A DNA stretch of 64,000 nucleotides from Cheiracanthium punctorium (taxonomy: Eukaryota; Arthropoda; Arachnida; Araneae; Cheiracanthiidae): contig JAWZYV010012523.1 of NCBI GenBank assembly GCA_038373885.1, positions 62,001 to 126,000 of the forward strand, written 5' to 3'. Both the position numbers and the translations under genes were made by a program. Below the pieces are notes generated by a model. That model was given only the letters and a program-made list of their open reading frames with translations. It ran no database searches and was not told where the DNA came from. Positions 43,826 through 58,613 of the stretch are shown piece after piece; the first letter of the stretch is position 1, and the number at the start of each line of letters is the position of its first letter.

Positions 43826-45490
43826 ATAGAAGTATGTTAAACAAATTCTTCTGGTAAATTTTGTATGTTTAGTACTAATTATAATGTTTATTTAAAGGTC
43901 TTTATATAAAATGCAAATAAATTTAATATCTTAATTTTGTTTACATGTAATTTCGTCTTATGCACAGTCTTTATATGCAGATTTTGAATTAATTTTTTAA
44001 CGCGTTGTTTCAACTTAGATTATAACATTCGTTTTGTAATGTGATCTATCTTTCACCTTGGGATAATTCTTATAATTTTCTGTCAAAAAATGACCTTCAT
44101 CAAATAAAATAACATCCTTCACAGGCAAATAAGATGAGGCAAATAAGTGTCAGTGATAATTTTAAGATGCTTAAATAAATAGTTGAATTGCATGTAAAGG
44201 CATTAAAATGGGCATTGTAATAATGATAAACAGCTTACTTGAATTGATCTAAGAACAGTGGACATTCAGATGATAAATACATTGCAAGAAATACTTGTAA
44301 TTTTCCCGCACATTTTGCTTTAAAAAATTCAGCACAAGGTCTGCAGATTTGGAATACAGCATTGTGTGTTGTAAATCCGCTCACGAATTGCCGTTATCAC
44401 GTTGATAAGCCAATCACTTAGAATCTTCTACAGCAAATTGACACAATCTTTGATTTGTATTACATTTACACCACTACATTTAGATCACAACTTATTAGCG
44501 TTACGTTTATCCACACGTTGTGCTGTAATCTAGGTAAACAATTTTTGCAGTGTATAAGAAACTATTAATTGCATGAATCCCAATTATATTTTACACAACA
44601 TTTTATCGAAAATAAAATTGTCGAAATCAAAAAGGCATAATTTAAAAATGGTTTTTTATGTGCCAGAATGTTTCTTTAAAATATATTCAAGAGACTTTTA
44701 AGAATTGAAAAGCCCACTAAAACCTCAAAAATCTTGAATGAACTTTATAAGCCTACCGATAATGAAGTCCTGAAAATAGATTTTTTGGGTCTTATAAAAC
44801 ATTTTATAAAGTGGAAGGGAAGAAAACTCTGTCCTGCTGATAGAAGACACATCTTAAATCTTTAAGTTTTGTGAAAACATAAACAATTTTTTATGTGGTC
44901 ATTCGTACAGCTCAAAGTAAATGTAATAAAAAGAGCTTTCTAACTACCAAAGAAAGCAAAAGATATTTTCTAACAAATTCTGTTATGGAACTTAGGGCTC
45001 TTAATCAAGCGTAAAAAAAATAACAATTGATTGCAATTTCTTACAATATAGTCATTCTTTACTTCTACCGGAATAACTAGTGTTTATGAAGTTTTACGAT
45101 ATTTCTATCCACGGACACTTTTGCTGGCGTGTGGTGGGGGGGGGGGGGCGGGAGCTAAATCGCTCTCACTAGACATTGGTGCATTAAACATTTTATGGGA
45201 TGCTGTAAATTATTGTGTTATTTCACTACTAAACTGAGTGAAAGTCTGATATGACAATTTCCTAATACTGCAAAGCCACTCAAATACTCCTAATACTCTC
45301 ACTTCAACACCCTATGTACGTGAATTTTGCACATATAGAGAAACTGGTTAAGCTTAATTTAAGACGACAACTAAAAATCATAAATCTTACAAATTATATT
45401 GAGCAGAAACGTTGCAACTCTCTCCATGACTCATGAAAACATGCTTATTGACTGAGCTGTATAATGCTTTATGATTTAATGATACAAAAT
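43826..45490. other. Unassigned AT-rich sequence
   Basis: A G-run of 14 with a C interruption lies at 45136-45151. No gene or repeat family was recognised. Confidence 0.4.
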
Positions 45491-45491
45491 A

Positions 45492-46700
45492 CAGTGGACT
45501 CGCTACAACACGATTTAACTTACTCGAATTGGATTTTACGCGAGTTTTTAACGAGTATGTATGTTAGGGCTGAAACGATTTCCTTGCCTGCTGCACGAGA
45601 TATTTCACCAGCTGTAAGAAGGGCCAATATTCATTTATTCATTACTTAATGTATAAAATGTTAATGTAGAGTTAGCAAAGGGTTCAAAACAATTTGAGGG
45701 GTGTTTATAAATACCTAAAATAATTTTGTAGTTGTTTCAAAAAGTCGTATATGTAAATTTTCAAGAATGCGGGGCGGAGGGGAGGGTCTTGGAACGCAAG
45801 TAGATTACGTCTAATTTATTTTACAAGAATGACATTTGAGTTGTCCAATTGCAAATCCTATTAAGCGCCATTCAGAATTTTTTTTTTAATCAGGAAATGA
45901 AAAAAGAACATTTGAACAGTTTCTTTTTCTTGCTGATTACTTGAAATTCGGCATTTTAGTTAAAAAGTTCGTTCTCAATCAAATTTTTTTGGTGTTTTTA
46001 CTGAATTTTGTGTAGTTTTCATGTTATTTAACTAATTGATTTGGATTTACAGAGTTTTGCTACTGTATGAAGAATTTATCAAATTTTGAAACAGCACGAA
46101 TTAATCATGAAGTTACAATTTCATTTATTCTAGCCCCCACAGTCATCACATACCATACGAACAGCAGAAATTTGGATTAGGTCAATTTTCTACAATCAGT
46201 CACACAGAGCTGATGCTACCTCAATTGATTCTTTGAGATGCACATTTTTTGTAAATGCATAAAATGATTAAAAAGTAAAATTATATTTAAAAAATAGGTA
46301 AAACACGATAAAACAAATTGACTTAAGCACAGTAAAACACAGAAAATACTTGAAAATATTGATACAATGTTGTTAGTAATGTAAAGAAATGGAGAAAAGA
46401 AGTCTGGAATTTTACGAGTTTTGCAGCTTAAAAACATGTAATGAGTACGAGCAGTTCAGAATATAGCGAGTTTTGATTCGGGTTGAGTGAAATGGATATA
46501 ACGCATTATGCGACAGTAAGCAAGATGGATTTAGAGAATTTTTCAGCAGTTTAGGGTTTTCGGACGTCTATTTCAATCGTTTAGAATTTTTTACTGCATT
46601 TTTTTAAAACTGGAATGCACAAAGGTTGATGTAGACAAAATGCCGTTATAATCTCAATTTTGAATTTTTAGGATTTAACGAGTTTTGCATTTTCATTTGT
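45492..46700. mobile_element. Possible pogo/Tigger-type relic
   Basis: CAGTGGACTCGCTACAACAC after a TA (45490-45491), and scattered 'ttaacgag', 'tagcgagttttgat' and 'atataacgcatt' words to about 46690, recall the CAGT..CTCGCTATAACGCG termini and subtermini of pogo/Tigger MITEs. No matching right terminus was found; limits are approximate. Confidence 0.3.
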
Positions 46701-47807
46701 GACTCTCATTTGCATTTAAAAGGCTATTTTTTTGTACTCTTGGCTATTTCTGTACATTAGTACATTTTCTTTTTTTTCTTACTTAATATTTTGTCAACTA
46801 TTTTAGTTTACAATTTTATTGATTCATTAATCATTCCGTTGAAACATCTTGCCCTATGTTAATATCGCATGGTAATAAATATTTTCACTCGTTTTTTTTC
46901 TTCTTTAAAGGAAAGAACAATTTTTGTAGCAATAACGAAGCTCACAATACAACAGTTTTCATTAAACGTGAATTATGCTGTAGTTGCAAAACTGTTTCGG
47001 ATATTGAAAATTAATATTTTCCAAAATTTTAAATGTTTTTAGATAGAAAGTAATGACTTTTTAATTACCTTTATTCTCATGCTTGTTTCTGTTGCATTCT
47101 GGTTATGTACTTTTTTTCCGCCTTTACGTGAAAAAATCTTACGATGGCATGATGAATGATGATGAATGAGGCGTGCTGAAGTATTTTAACTCCCCGTAAC
47201 TTGAACATGATGAATGAAATTGATTCATTCTACGTAAATAGTTTGAAAATGTTAAATCAAATTAACAAGCATTCCGTGTTTAAAAAAACGGAAGGTGTTG
47301 ATAATGAATTTCGGCTAGCTGATCCTGTTTGTTGTTTGGCTTTTGTTTGAAAGTTTTCACAGACTTTTTTTATGCAACTTCCTATTTTTTTTTATAAGCA
47401 TAAAAGATCCTGCATTATTTTTTTTATTTTTTTTTCTTAATGCTTACTTTGAACTAAGTTGATGTTAAAGCACATTAACCTTGCTTAATCCCACCTATTG
47501 TAAATAAAGTCAGTGTTATAAATTAAAAATTTACTTTTATTTTTACTAAAAGCTCCTGCTCTTATTTTTATCGCTAAGAAAAAGAAATCATTTTTTTTTT
47601 CTAATGTGCTATAATTTTTTATGACTCAAAATATTAGATAGTCTGAAAAATATGCAAAATGAATTCAAAAGTAAACAAACAAATAATTTCATTTTCGTAT
47701 TTTTATTTTCTATAAAGAAAAGAATATATTTTCATTTCAATGGAATGCAAACCTGCTGGATAAACTAGGCTCAGTACCGTAGCCATTTAAATTTGCAGAC
47801 ATAACAC
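46701..47807. other. Unassigned AT-rich sequence
   Basis: No feature recognised. Confidence 0.4.
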
Positions 47808-48005
47808 CTGTGGTCTTCACCTGGGGACACCTGAAAAACATCGTTTACTAATCTCCAAATCGGGACATTGATGAACTTTAAAAGTCGAATTACAGCGATC
47901 ATTCAGAACATCTATAGTGAAATGCTTCATAGAACATGCCTAGAAATCGCGTATAGAGTCGATGTGTTTCACACGACTAATGGTGCGAACACTGTGCAGC
48001 GAATC
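47808..48005 (+). pseudogene. DDE transposase C-terminal relic (mariner-like)
   Basis: The first frame reads VFTWGHLKNIVY, stop, SPNRDIDEL, which corresponds to the FFLWGYLKDxVY..P..DLxxLK segment after the last catalytic acid in many insect and spider mariner-like transposases. After a frameshift come IIQNIYSEMLHRTCLEIAY and RVDVFHTTNGA, the family's usual ending (AI..I..DML..VW.EL.YR.DVCR.TNGAHIE). Two internal stops and one frameshift make it a dead fragment. Catalytic residues are not preserved here. Confidence 0.65.
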
Positions 48006-48456
48006 ATTTGGGGGGGGGAAATGACTTCCATATTTCCCTTGTAGAATAAAAATCTTCGTTAATTTATTTGTAACTACTAATGTTTGATAAGGCAGCCATA
48101 CTTTTCATACATCCTGTAAATTAAGTATACAAACTTTAGAGTTTTGTTCTTACATTCTCTTAGTACTTATCTGCATTGAAAGAAAAAAGAAGAGGGTCTG
48201 GATTTAAAACAGTTTGTCTTCCTTATGCAAAGAAAGCCCAAAGGATTTTAGAAAATGTTTTATTTTGTTTGTCTATGCCTTCCTTACATTCTTTTATTTC
48301 CACAAGACGGAAAATTGGTGCAAATATAATAACATTTGATACTATGATAGGCAGTTACTCTATTTAGAATACAGACCTTAATTTTTCCAAACTTTTGATT
48401 AATTTTTGAGATGGAAAAATGTAAAGCGTGGTCAACATTTTCCCCCTCATCAAGTA

Positions 48457-51075
<2,619 letters not shown>

Positions 51076-51077
51076 AG

Positions 51078-51112
<35 letters not shown>
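51078..51112. repeat. (AT)n microsatellite
   Basis: AT dinucleotide run of about 35 bases ending in ACATATGG. Confidence 0.9.
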
Positions 51113-51116
<4 letters not shown>

Positions 51117-52479
51117 GGACGATATTAAGCTATAGATACGATAAATATTTCAACATGTGCGTTCTCATTACAATGTACACATTCACAAACATTATTTTTG
51201 AAAAACTAAACTCAACTCAATATATTTTTTAAACCTGAAAACCTACAACTCCTGATATAAAAGCCTGTTTAATCCGCCATAAAAGATTTTCTTTAAGTCT
51301 CTCGAGATAAAATTAAGATACTGTAGTGTAAGTCAAACATGATGTATTCGTGTAAGGTCTTAAGAAAAAATAAAAACATTTTTAGAAGTCATTTTTATTC
51401 TTCCAGATAATTTTTTTCTTTTTCATTCCTTCTCCTCTTTGATCTTCCTCTTCAGAACCTAATCCCCCGAACAGAGTCTAGCGTAAATTACAGAATTCCC
51501 GATCTTAAAACAGTAAAAATACATAAAACAAATAGTGACTTTTTTTTCAAAATAAACTGTAGCCAATAGGTTTTCTTATCGATAATTCCAGTTCCAAGAC
51601 GAATTAACGCATCAGGAAATCTTAAAATTTTCAAATCTCGTGATTTTAAGCTGTTTTTATTTGAACTCTAGTTTGAAACAATTATTGCATGAAAATGTCT
51701 ACTTGTGAGAGAATATATGTTTTAGTTATTTTGTTTACTTCTTTGTAGTTTTCAATAGAGTAAATACACCGTGGAAAATTGAGCCTCCTTGAAAGAGAAT
51801 TTTTAAATCTGTCTGCTTTAAAACAAAACAAAAATTTCTCAGTAAAATATTTTCGCTGTTATATCAAATTAACAGTTTTTTATGTATCTACTCACTTTCG
51901 AAGAAACAAAACTCATGTTAGCATTTTTTAAGTTTGATTCTCGATGTAAAATAATATAGTTAACTTAAAGTTCTATGTTTTAATTATATAAAATAATCTA
52001 ATTTTGAATTCATGGTCTAATAAGTAAAGGTTTTTAACTGCTTTAGAATTTCTTTAATTTTTAATTTTGAATAATGATGTCAATCTTGATTAAATTTTAC
52101 ACCTATGTCAATTGATGACAATGCGGCAGGAACATAGGCATAAAGAATGGGGTTTGTAGCTCAGAAGAATAAGGATTTTGAAAAAGTGTGCCTCTAGCTC
52201 ATATTTTAAGGCACGTGTGGTGGTGGCCCGTGGTAAGCTTAAGTTCTTAACCATATAGTAGAAAGCCGAACATAGTGTGTTGTGATTACCGAAAAACCTA
52301 CCTGGTTCGTACTCCTATAAGTCAGGGAGAACAAATATTAAAATCATACACAGTATGCTGAAATGATTTATCAAACTCGAAATGCAAGACTAACATAATT
52401 TTACTGGGAAGCTTTTCAAATTTGGTTTACTTATTTTTTGCACATTTATTAAATACAAAATTTCTTAAAATATAATGGT
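51113..52479. other. Unassigned AT-rich sequence
   Basis: A mildly GC-richer patch at 52200-52320 has no identity. Confidence 0.4.
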
Positions 52480-53209
52480 CTGGGGAGATGTGGCATTAAC
52501 TAGCATATATTAATTTAAGCACACATAGGGGCAAGTGCACGGGAAATTAACAAAAAAAAATATTGCATATTCACCAATCGACGCCATGTCTGAATGCCGC
52601 ACTCCATTTCACTAGGCCGTCGCAGCTTGGTCATCAAGAGTACAGGGATGTGGGATCTGGACATGGATACCTCCAGTCCAGATCGATAAGTGGAATCATC
52701 GATAAGTGGACCAGGTTCGGATAGGTGGTGATGTCCCTCTTTATTTGGATCAGCACTCGAATATAACACCGGCTCGGATCTATGCTGGTGATGGTAGTGA
52801 CACATTTTCGGGTAAGTCTCTGAGCACGTAGAACTCTTCTCCTGTTAGGAAGTTTAACTTCCTCCTTTTCAAGGATGATTCAAAGGATGATCCAAATATG
52901 TTTCTGCTTTAATCTTTTTTCTCTCCGGAGTATGAGAGGGAGTTCCTAATCATATGCCCCTATTGGGCACCTCCTGGAGGATTCTATTGGTTGCCTTCTC
53001 CGCCCTCAGTCGACCCTTCGTGTTTGGCTGGCTAGTTCGTCCCCTCATGGTTTGCGGTCGGCTGCTTTTGCCCCTCAATAATTTTATGGGATATAAATAT
53101 TTTTCCTTCTTGACACTTACTGTGCCAAACTGTCAATCCTTCAGACACTTCGGCACCAGTATTTTATTTATAGCCGTTCTGTGAAAAAAAAAAAAAAAAA
53201 AAAAAAAAA
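52480..53209 (+). mobile_element. Poly(A)-tailed retro-insert of unknown family
   Basis: About 700 GC-richer bases end in 26 A residues (53184-53209), the mark of LINE-machinery insertion. A strong-looking donor GGGTAAGT at 52809-52816 is on the same strand. No reverse transcriptase, A/B box or known protein was recognised. It could be a truncated LINE 3' end or a processed copy of a cellular transcript. The 5' limit is a guess from base composition. Confidence 0.45.
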
Positions 53210-53429
53210 CATGTGTGGTAAAACATCCCATGAGAAAAAGGGCATCTGTTCTCTTGAGATTTGCCCCTTTGCTTAAAATACATTACATTAAGACTTTGTT
53301 TTACACCACCACAACACGATTTGGGATTCTGTTTACTGGAAAGCTATTGCATTTAATGCCACAAATTTGGTTGACAGACTATTAGAATCTCATATGAAAA
53401 TGTTTAGCTCCTCAAATGTGTACTAGTTG

Positions 53430-53770
53430 AATACTGGCCATATGCATCCCCACTCATGGCAGAGCGTCCATAAACAATTTTTCAAAAAGAAAACTTTCGA
53501 CCACAGACAGCAAGGGTGAAACAAAATTGTCTCAGACACATCACCACCCTTCACCCGGCCTGCTCGATCCCCCAGATTTGTCGTCCATTGAGCATATCTG
53601 GGATAACTTGGGATGAGAAATTTGACAGCCTACGAGTTTGGTTGAATTAGAGGCGTATTTACAGCTGCTGTGGTAAGAAATTCCAAAATACATCAAATGG
53701 GACACGGGACTTGTGTGCCTCACGGGCCTATCGGACTTATATGCAGTATTTGTAAGTACCCGGCCGTATA
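53430..53770 (+). pseudogene. Tc1-family transposase C-terminal relic
   Basis: The plus-strand frame carries PARSPDLSSIEHIWDNLG with the last catalytic Glu, then QPTSLVELEAYLQLLW and a final segment equivalent to NLYASMPDRI. This corresponds to the last 80 residues of a Tc1 transposase of a different subfamily from the intact copy at 31020-32060 (HIWDNLG rather than NMWSMV). Three in-frame stops and an extra C before the motif show decay. Upstream catalytic Asp residues are not recognisable. Confidence 0.75.
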
Positions 53771-53847
53771 GCTTGATGCATTAATGTTAGGGGTGGCCGA
53801 GCAGGGTACTAAAACCTCCATTTATTTGTAGTTTGTCCTGCCAGAAA

Positions 53848-53851
53848 TGAT

Positions 53852-53884
<33 letters not shown>
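53848..53884. repeat. Poly(T) tract, about 37 bp
   Basis: Uninterrupted T run. It could be the tail of a minus-strand retroposon, though no body is recognised to its right. Confidence 0.9.
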
Positions 53885-53886
<2 letters not shown>

Positions 53887-55770
53887 AATCACTTACTTAT
53901 AAGGATGTTATACTTACATAAACACTAAAAAGTGTTTTGTTGAATTTAATCAAACTTCTTTGTTTTGTTGATTTAGCAAATGATTAGTTTTTATTAAAAC
54001 TCAGAACGAATGAAATTTGAAATCGCTCAACAATCAATTTTCGGATGCGTCAAGGACAGTCAAGGAAGTCACATGCAGTCAAAGATAAGGGCCAGGCGAA
54101 GAGGAGAAATTCGTACATACTGGCATTTGGGTCATTTTCAAAATTCAATGCCATTTGCTGTTCGCTGTAAAATATTTATTTTTACAAGTTATAAGAAAAT
54201 TTAAATGATTTTTATTAAGTTTTTTATTAGACAGTTTCCAGTACGGAAACAATAGATTAAAAAACTTACTATTTAATAAATTTAAAAAAAAAGGAATCGG
54301 CTGTCCGAATCATAGAATATAAAACGTGTTATACCGAATTACTGCCCCAAAACATTTCTGCTCTGATATGTTTTAACATTGTGAAATAGAGTTTAAATTA
54401 CATTATAAAAAAGTTTTCTTAAGGTTTTAAGAAAAATACAAGACTTTTGATGATTAAATATTGCTGTTCGGACATTGATTTCATGTCTGTTACCATACAT
54501 TATTTTCAACTTTTTGAATAACAAAACTGAAATTTGAGAATAGCAAAACTTGTTTACTATTATAATGTGGTCAAGAAAGAAATGTAAGCAGATATCTTGA
54601 ATTTTCGGCATTTGACTGAAAAAGCAAAAGACTATTTGTTTTAAGAATTTTTATTGCTTGTCATGCCTGCTGCCTGAATTCGTTGTATAAAATATCTTTG
54701 TTTATTTGTTAATTCAATTTATTAATTTAGATCATTAGGTCTTTAGTCTAAATTTAAGTCTCTCATTTTCTTGTGGATATTTATGTCATGAATTTTTGTT
54801 CTTTGAAATTTCATGTCTGTTACTATAAGTAACAGACATGACAAACAAAATTTTAGGAAAAAAAAAAAGAAAAATATTTTGAAAAGACTATATTATACGG
54901 ACAAAAGGACTCTATACTTATGTAATATATCACTTTGCTTTATATTGTGCTTAACATAAGTGTACAAATTTCAAAGAAAATGTCCGGTAACAGACATGGC
55001 ACATTTAAAAAAATCTGATAATAATGGGAAAATGTAAAAAAAAGAAATAAAAGAAATATGCATGAATAATACTCAAATAATGTTCAGAAACAATGTATGT
55101 TTTATATTGTGGAAAGAAACTTTTTTTTGAAATTATAATTTTGCTTCTTAAATTTCCAAATGGCAATTTTGAAAATGGCCCATTTCCGGAAAAGCAGAGA
55201 ATCTACAGTAATGTCTACGAAAACGTTTAAAAATGGATAATGTCAAATACAAAAATAAAGTGGATTTTTCCTCAGTTGTTGAAAATTTCCGAGGTTAGCC
55301 TAATTATTTTATCTATTTAAGATTTTTTTTTTTTTTTTGTGTGTGTGTGTGTTTTTACGTTTTTACAAATTTAGCTGAAAGCCATTCAGTGATTAAACTT
55401 GTGCCTCAAGTTTTGGTTGCCAAAGCGCTTCCTATATCTACTCTATGGATTTACGCTATGATTATTTTTCACTTTATTTGATGTCTTTACAAATACAGCT
55501 TTCAACGCTACAGTTTCAATTAAGTAACATTTTGTATATAAAAAGATTACCTTTGAAAACTATTTTTTGCGACAAACATTTATAAGTCCGGTTATAAATA
55601 AATATTATAAACATTGTTGCCTGCTTAGAAACGGACAGATTAACCAACTATCGGCAAAATTTTAACTTTGGAACCTGGGGTATTTTAAGGTTACATTACC
55701 AATGATTCCAGGTATGGAAAACAATTGTTACTTCACAAGGATTCTTATATTTATACTCATATTGGAAGGT
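53885..55770. other. Unassigned AT-rich sequence with repeated TGTCTGTTAC words
   Basis: CATGTCTGTTACC at 54482, a perfect palindrome CATGTCTGTTACT ATA (reverse complement) at 54812-54840, and GGTAACAGACATGGC at 54986 share one word in both orientations. A T-run into (GT)n lies at 55323-55351. No gene. Confidence 0.5.
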
Positions 55771-55792
55771 TTTAAAGTGAAAAAAAAATAAA

Positions 55793-55946
55793 TAAAATAA
55801 TTCCTACGAAAAAAGATATTCTACTAACCGACGAATATTCTGAACTCGAATCATTATTGGTGGAAGAGGAGTTACCCCATACTTTTCTTGGTGACGAAAG
55901 CAACATTAGTAGAGATATTCGAAACAATCCAATAATTGCACTTTGA
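55793..55946 (+). other. Possible coding remnant, acidic, about 50 codons
   Basis: Within an AT-rich area an open stretch reads KKDILLTDEYSELESLLVEE then ELPHTFLGDESNISRDI and ends in a TGA. The acidic, well-mixed codons look more protein-like than the neighbourhood. There is no ATG and no recognised domain; a transposase N-terminus or exon fragment are both possible. Confidence 0.25.
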
Positions 55947-56617
55947 GAGTAATATAATGAAAAGGAGAACTAAAAGTTAATTTTTATCCATGCAATTCTT
56001 TAAACAGTGAAATATTTAAAGTTTTGAAGACTGGCAAGTGTTCTATAATCATTGAATTTGCTGTCACTATCCTGCATTCATTTGTTTAAATGTTGCACGG
56101 TATTTCACAGATCCAAATACTGAATCAAAAGAACTATGTCACTACGTCATTTAATTTTTTATGCTGACATCTTGCATTTTAAAAACTGCATTGAATGTAA
56201 GGTTTAATCATCATGAAAATATTAAAACAGTTCTCTGATAAAAACTTCTGTAAAAGTTAAAATGTGGAATAAAACTCTTTTAAATGTAAACTATTTTAGT
56301 AAAAAAAATTACTATGCAAGGATTGCATATAGCTCAAAACCAAACTATAATCTGAAAATACGCTTAGTTGGAAATAACTTTTTAAAGTAAATATATTTAG
56401 CTGTGAATAACATTTTAAAGCCGAACATAAAATGTTCTTCTAGCGTTACAGGTATTTATTTTCCGAAATGAGCCCTTTTCATATAAAACTAAAAACAAAT
56501 GTTTGCTGAAAGTATAAAAATAATGCACCACAATTGTATAAAGGACATTTGAACAAATATTTATTCATATCACACTACTATACACAACACCCATTCATTT
56601 CATATCACATTCCCATT
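55947..56617. other. Unassigned AT-rich sequence
   Basis: No feature recognised. Confidence 0.4.
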
Positions 56618-57293
56618 GATTAGTATAGCGTTTGTAGAAATCTAGAAAAATACTGGTCCTAGGCCTTCGGTAACTTCACTTTTGGGGTGGGGACTTATTT
56701 TTGGCGCCAAATTTGGCGCTATTTCGCCAAAAGTCGTCAAGCTTGGCGACATTTTGGTCATTTGGCGCGATTTTCCTAATTGGATCTTGTAAAATTAGTT
56801 TTCTTGCATTAGCATGCTTAATACCCTAATATTTCTCTTGTAAGACATAATCAAAAGTCCCGCTTTATGAAGAACCTTCGAGAGACGCATTCTTCTGGAA
56901 ACTTCTTGTAGCTTCTGCGACAGCTATATATACAAGCATGACAGGCAACCCAGTTCAGTGTGGGTCGAGCTTCCGATGAATACGCACCTTTGACCTGGAA
57001 ATTGAATTTTGCTATAGAAGCGGTATTTTCGCTTGCCTTTTTGAAGCTTTGTTTTTAAGTACTGTGTGTAAATTCTTCATTGCTGTGTCTTACGAAAATC
57101 CCACGTATATTTCCACTGATTTTTTTGCCTGCGGAAGTGTTTTGTTTTGTGTGAGAAATACAGAATTTATAAAAGCTTGTGTACTAAGCGGACTGTTAAA
57201 AGCACGTTAATGCCAGATTGTGCTTATGAATTTTGTACAGCTGATTATTCGACGAAGTTCTAGAAGTTATAAAGTTTCCGTTCCGTCCTGACA
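56618..57293 (-). mobile_element. LTR-like repeat, copy 2 (inverted)
   Basis: Minus-strand reading starts TGTCAGGACGGAAC at 57293 and shows the same order as 38675-39333: CTTCTAGAACTTCGTCG, CTGAACTGGGTTGCC, TATA-like GTATATATAGC, GCAGAAGCTACAAGAAG, the GGCGCCAAA/TTTGGCG cluster (56697-56770), and the end ATACTAATCAA. It is moderately diverged from copy 1. No partner LTR or internal region is present. Confidence 0.55.
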
Positions 57294-57363
57294 AGTGGAC
57301 GCTTTACTATTTGTAGAACTTTCTATACTTGCTCGACTTTAAAATCATGAGCCCATGAAACTA

Positions 57364-57472
57364 CCCTAGTAGCACAATTAGTCCAAAAGACGTTTAAAAC
57401 ACGTTTTCTAACTTCAAAAAACGTGTTTCCAACGTAATTTGAACGTTTTTTGAACTAGTTGTGCTACTAGGG
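57364..57472. mobile_element. Family-C mini-MITE, 109 bp
   Basis: CCCTAGTAGCACAA and its exact reverse complement TTGTGCTACTAGGG form 14-bp perfect ends. The interior is almost wholly built of AAACGT/ACGTTT words in both orientations. The right flank is AT and the left TA. The terminus fits the CCC...AGCA pattern of the elements at 8063 and 42627. Confidence 0.8.
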
Positions 57473-58543
57473 ATAGCATATTTTCTGCAACAATATTTCA
57501 GTCTGCCAATTAACACGAGCAAAGCCTCACAAACAGTGAATGATTGATGCATCAGGAGTTGACCAAAGAACTTGGAAAGCTGAGGAGAACTTTTTCCATA
57601 AACCCCTTGTAATAAATATCAATGAGATGACTACAAAACTGACGGTGAAAAAAACGTGTTTTTAGATAATCAAACTGATTTCGTGATTTGCTTCAATGCT
57701 TCAAGCTCGAAATGTGAATTAAGATTGTTGAAAAAATAGGTAATTGTTTTCTTGTATTCTTAAAGAATGCATGCTCTGATATTGGTTGCTGTAAACTATG
57801 ATTCTACATTTTTATAACTAATTTTGTAATTTGCCATGCTAAGTTGTTATAACTTTTATTGTAATTCCTCATGTTGTACGAATTGAGAAACAGCAAATCT
57901 TGACTTTAATGTACAAGCATCAGTATGCTTTATTAGGTTAAATGCCGAAGCATCACTGACAAATGCAATACACTAAGTTATATTTCAAGCCCTCCATGAA
58001 AGCCAAAATAGTTTGGGATTTGTAAGAATACAATAAATAAAACAGAACTGTGAACAGTAAATAAATTTATCGTTCTATGAGAGGATAGCTTTTCTATAAT
58101 GGATAATATGTGGCGAGGAGATCTCATTAAGGATGTTCGTGAGTATTTTTCAGATTCCGCGAAAGAGATTTTACCAATACTGTGAAACTGAATGTTCATA
58201 AGGTTAAAATTTTAACAAACTCGACATTAAAAGTTAGCAGATGTTGTTTGAGTGTTGAGCGATTACTGATCTTCCCGCATTCTCTGTTGAATAAAGTCAA
58301 TGATGAGAGTTTGCATGACTAAATACTGAATAAAGAAGAAAATACAGTTTTTTTAAGAATTAGGTTTATTTAACTGTTTTTTTTATAAAATATACATTCA
58401 TGTAAATTCCTGCCTTTATTTTGAAAAGGAATTATCTCCGTTTCGAAAATTTATTAAAATTCAAGACCGAATTTTCGAACTTCATATGTTTTGAGAGAAT
58501 ATTAATCAATTAATTGTATTGTTAAAAGTAGAGTGTTTACTTG

Positions 58544-58546
<3 letters not shown>
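57473..58546. other. Unassigned sequence
   Basis: Short frames only; nothing recognised. Confidence 0.4.

Positions 58547-58612
<66 letters not shown>
58547..58612. repeat. Compound (AT)n(GT)n microsatellite
   Basis: About 28 bases of AT followed by about 36 bases of GT. Confidence 0.95.
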
Positions 58613-58613
<1 letters not shown>

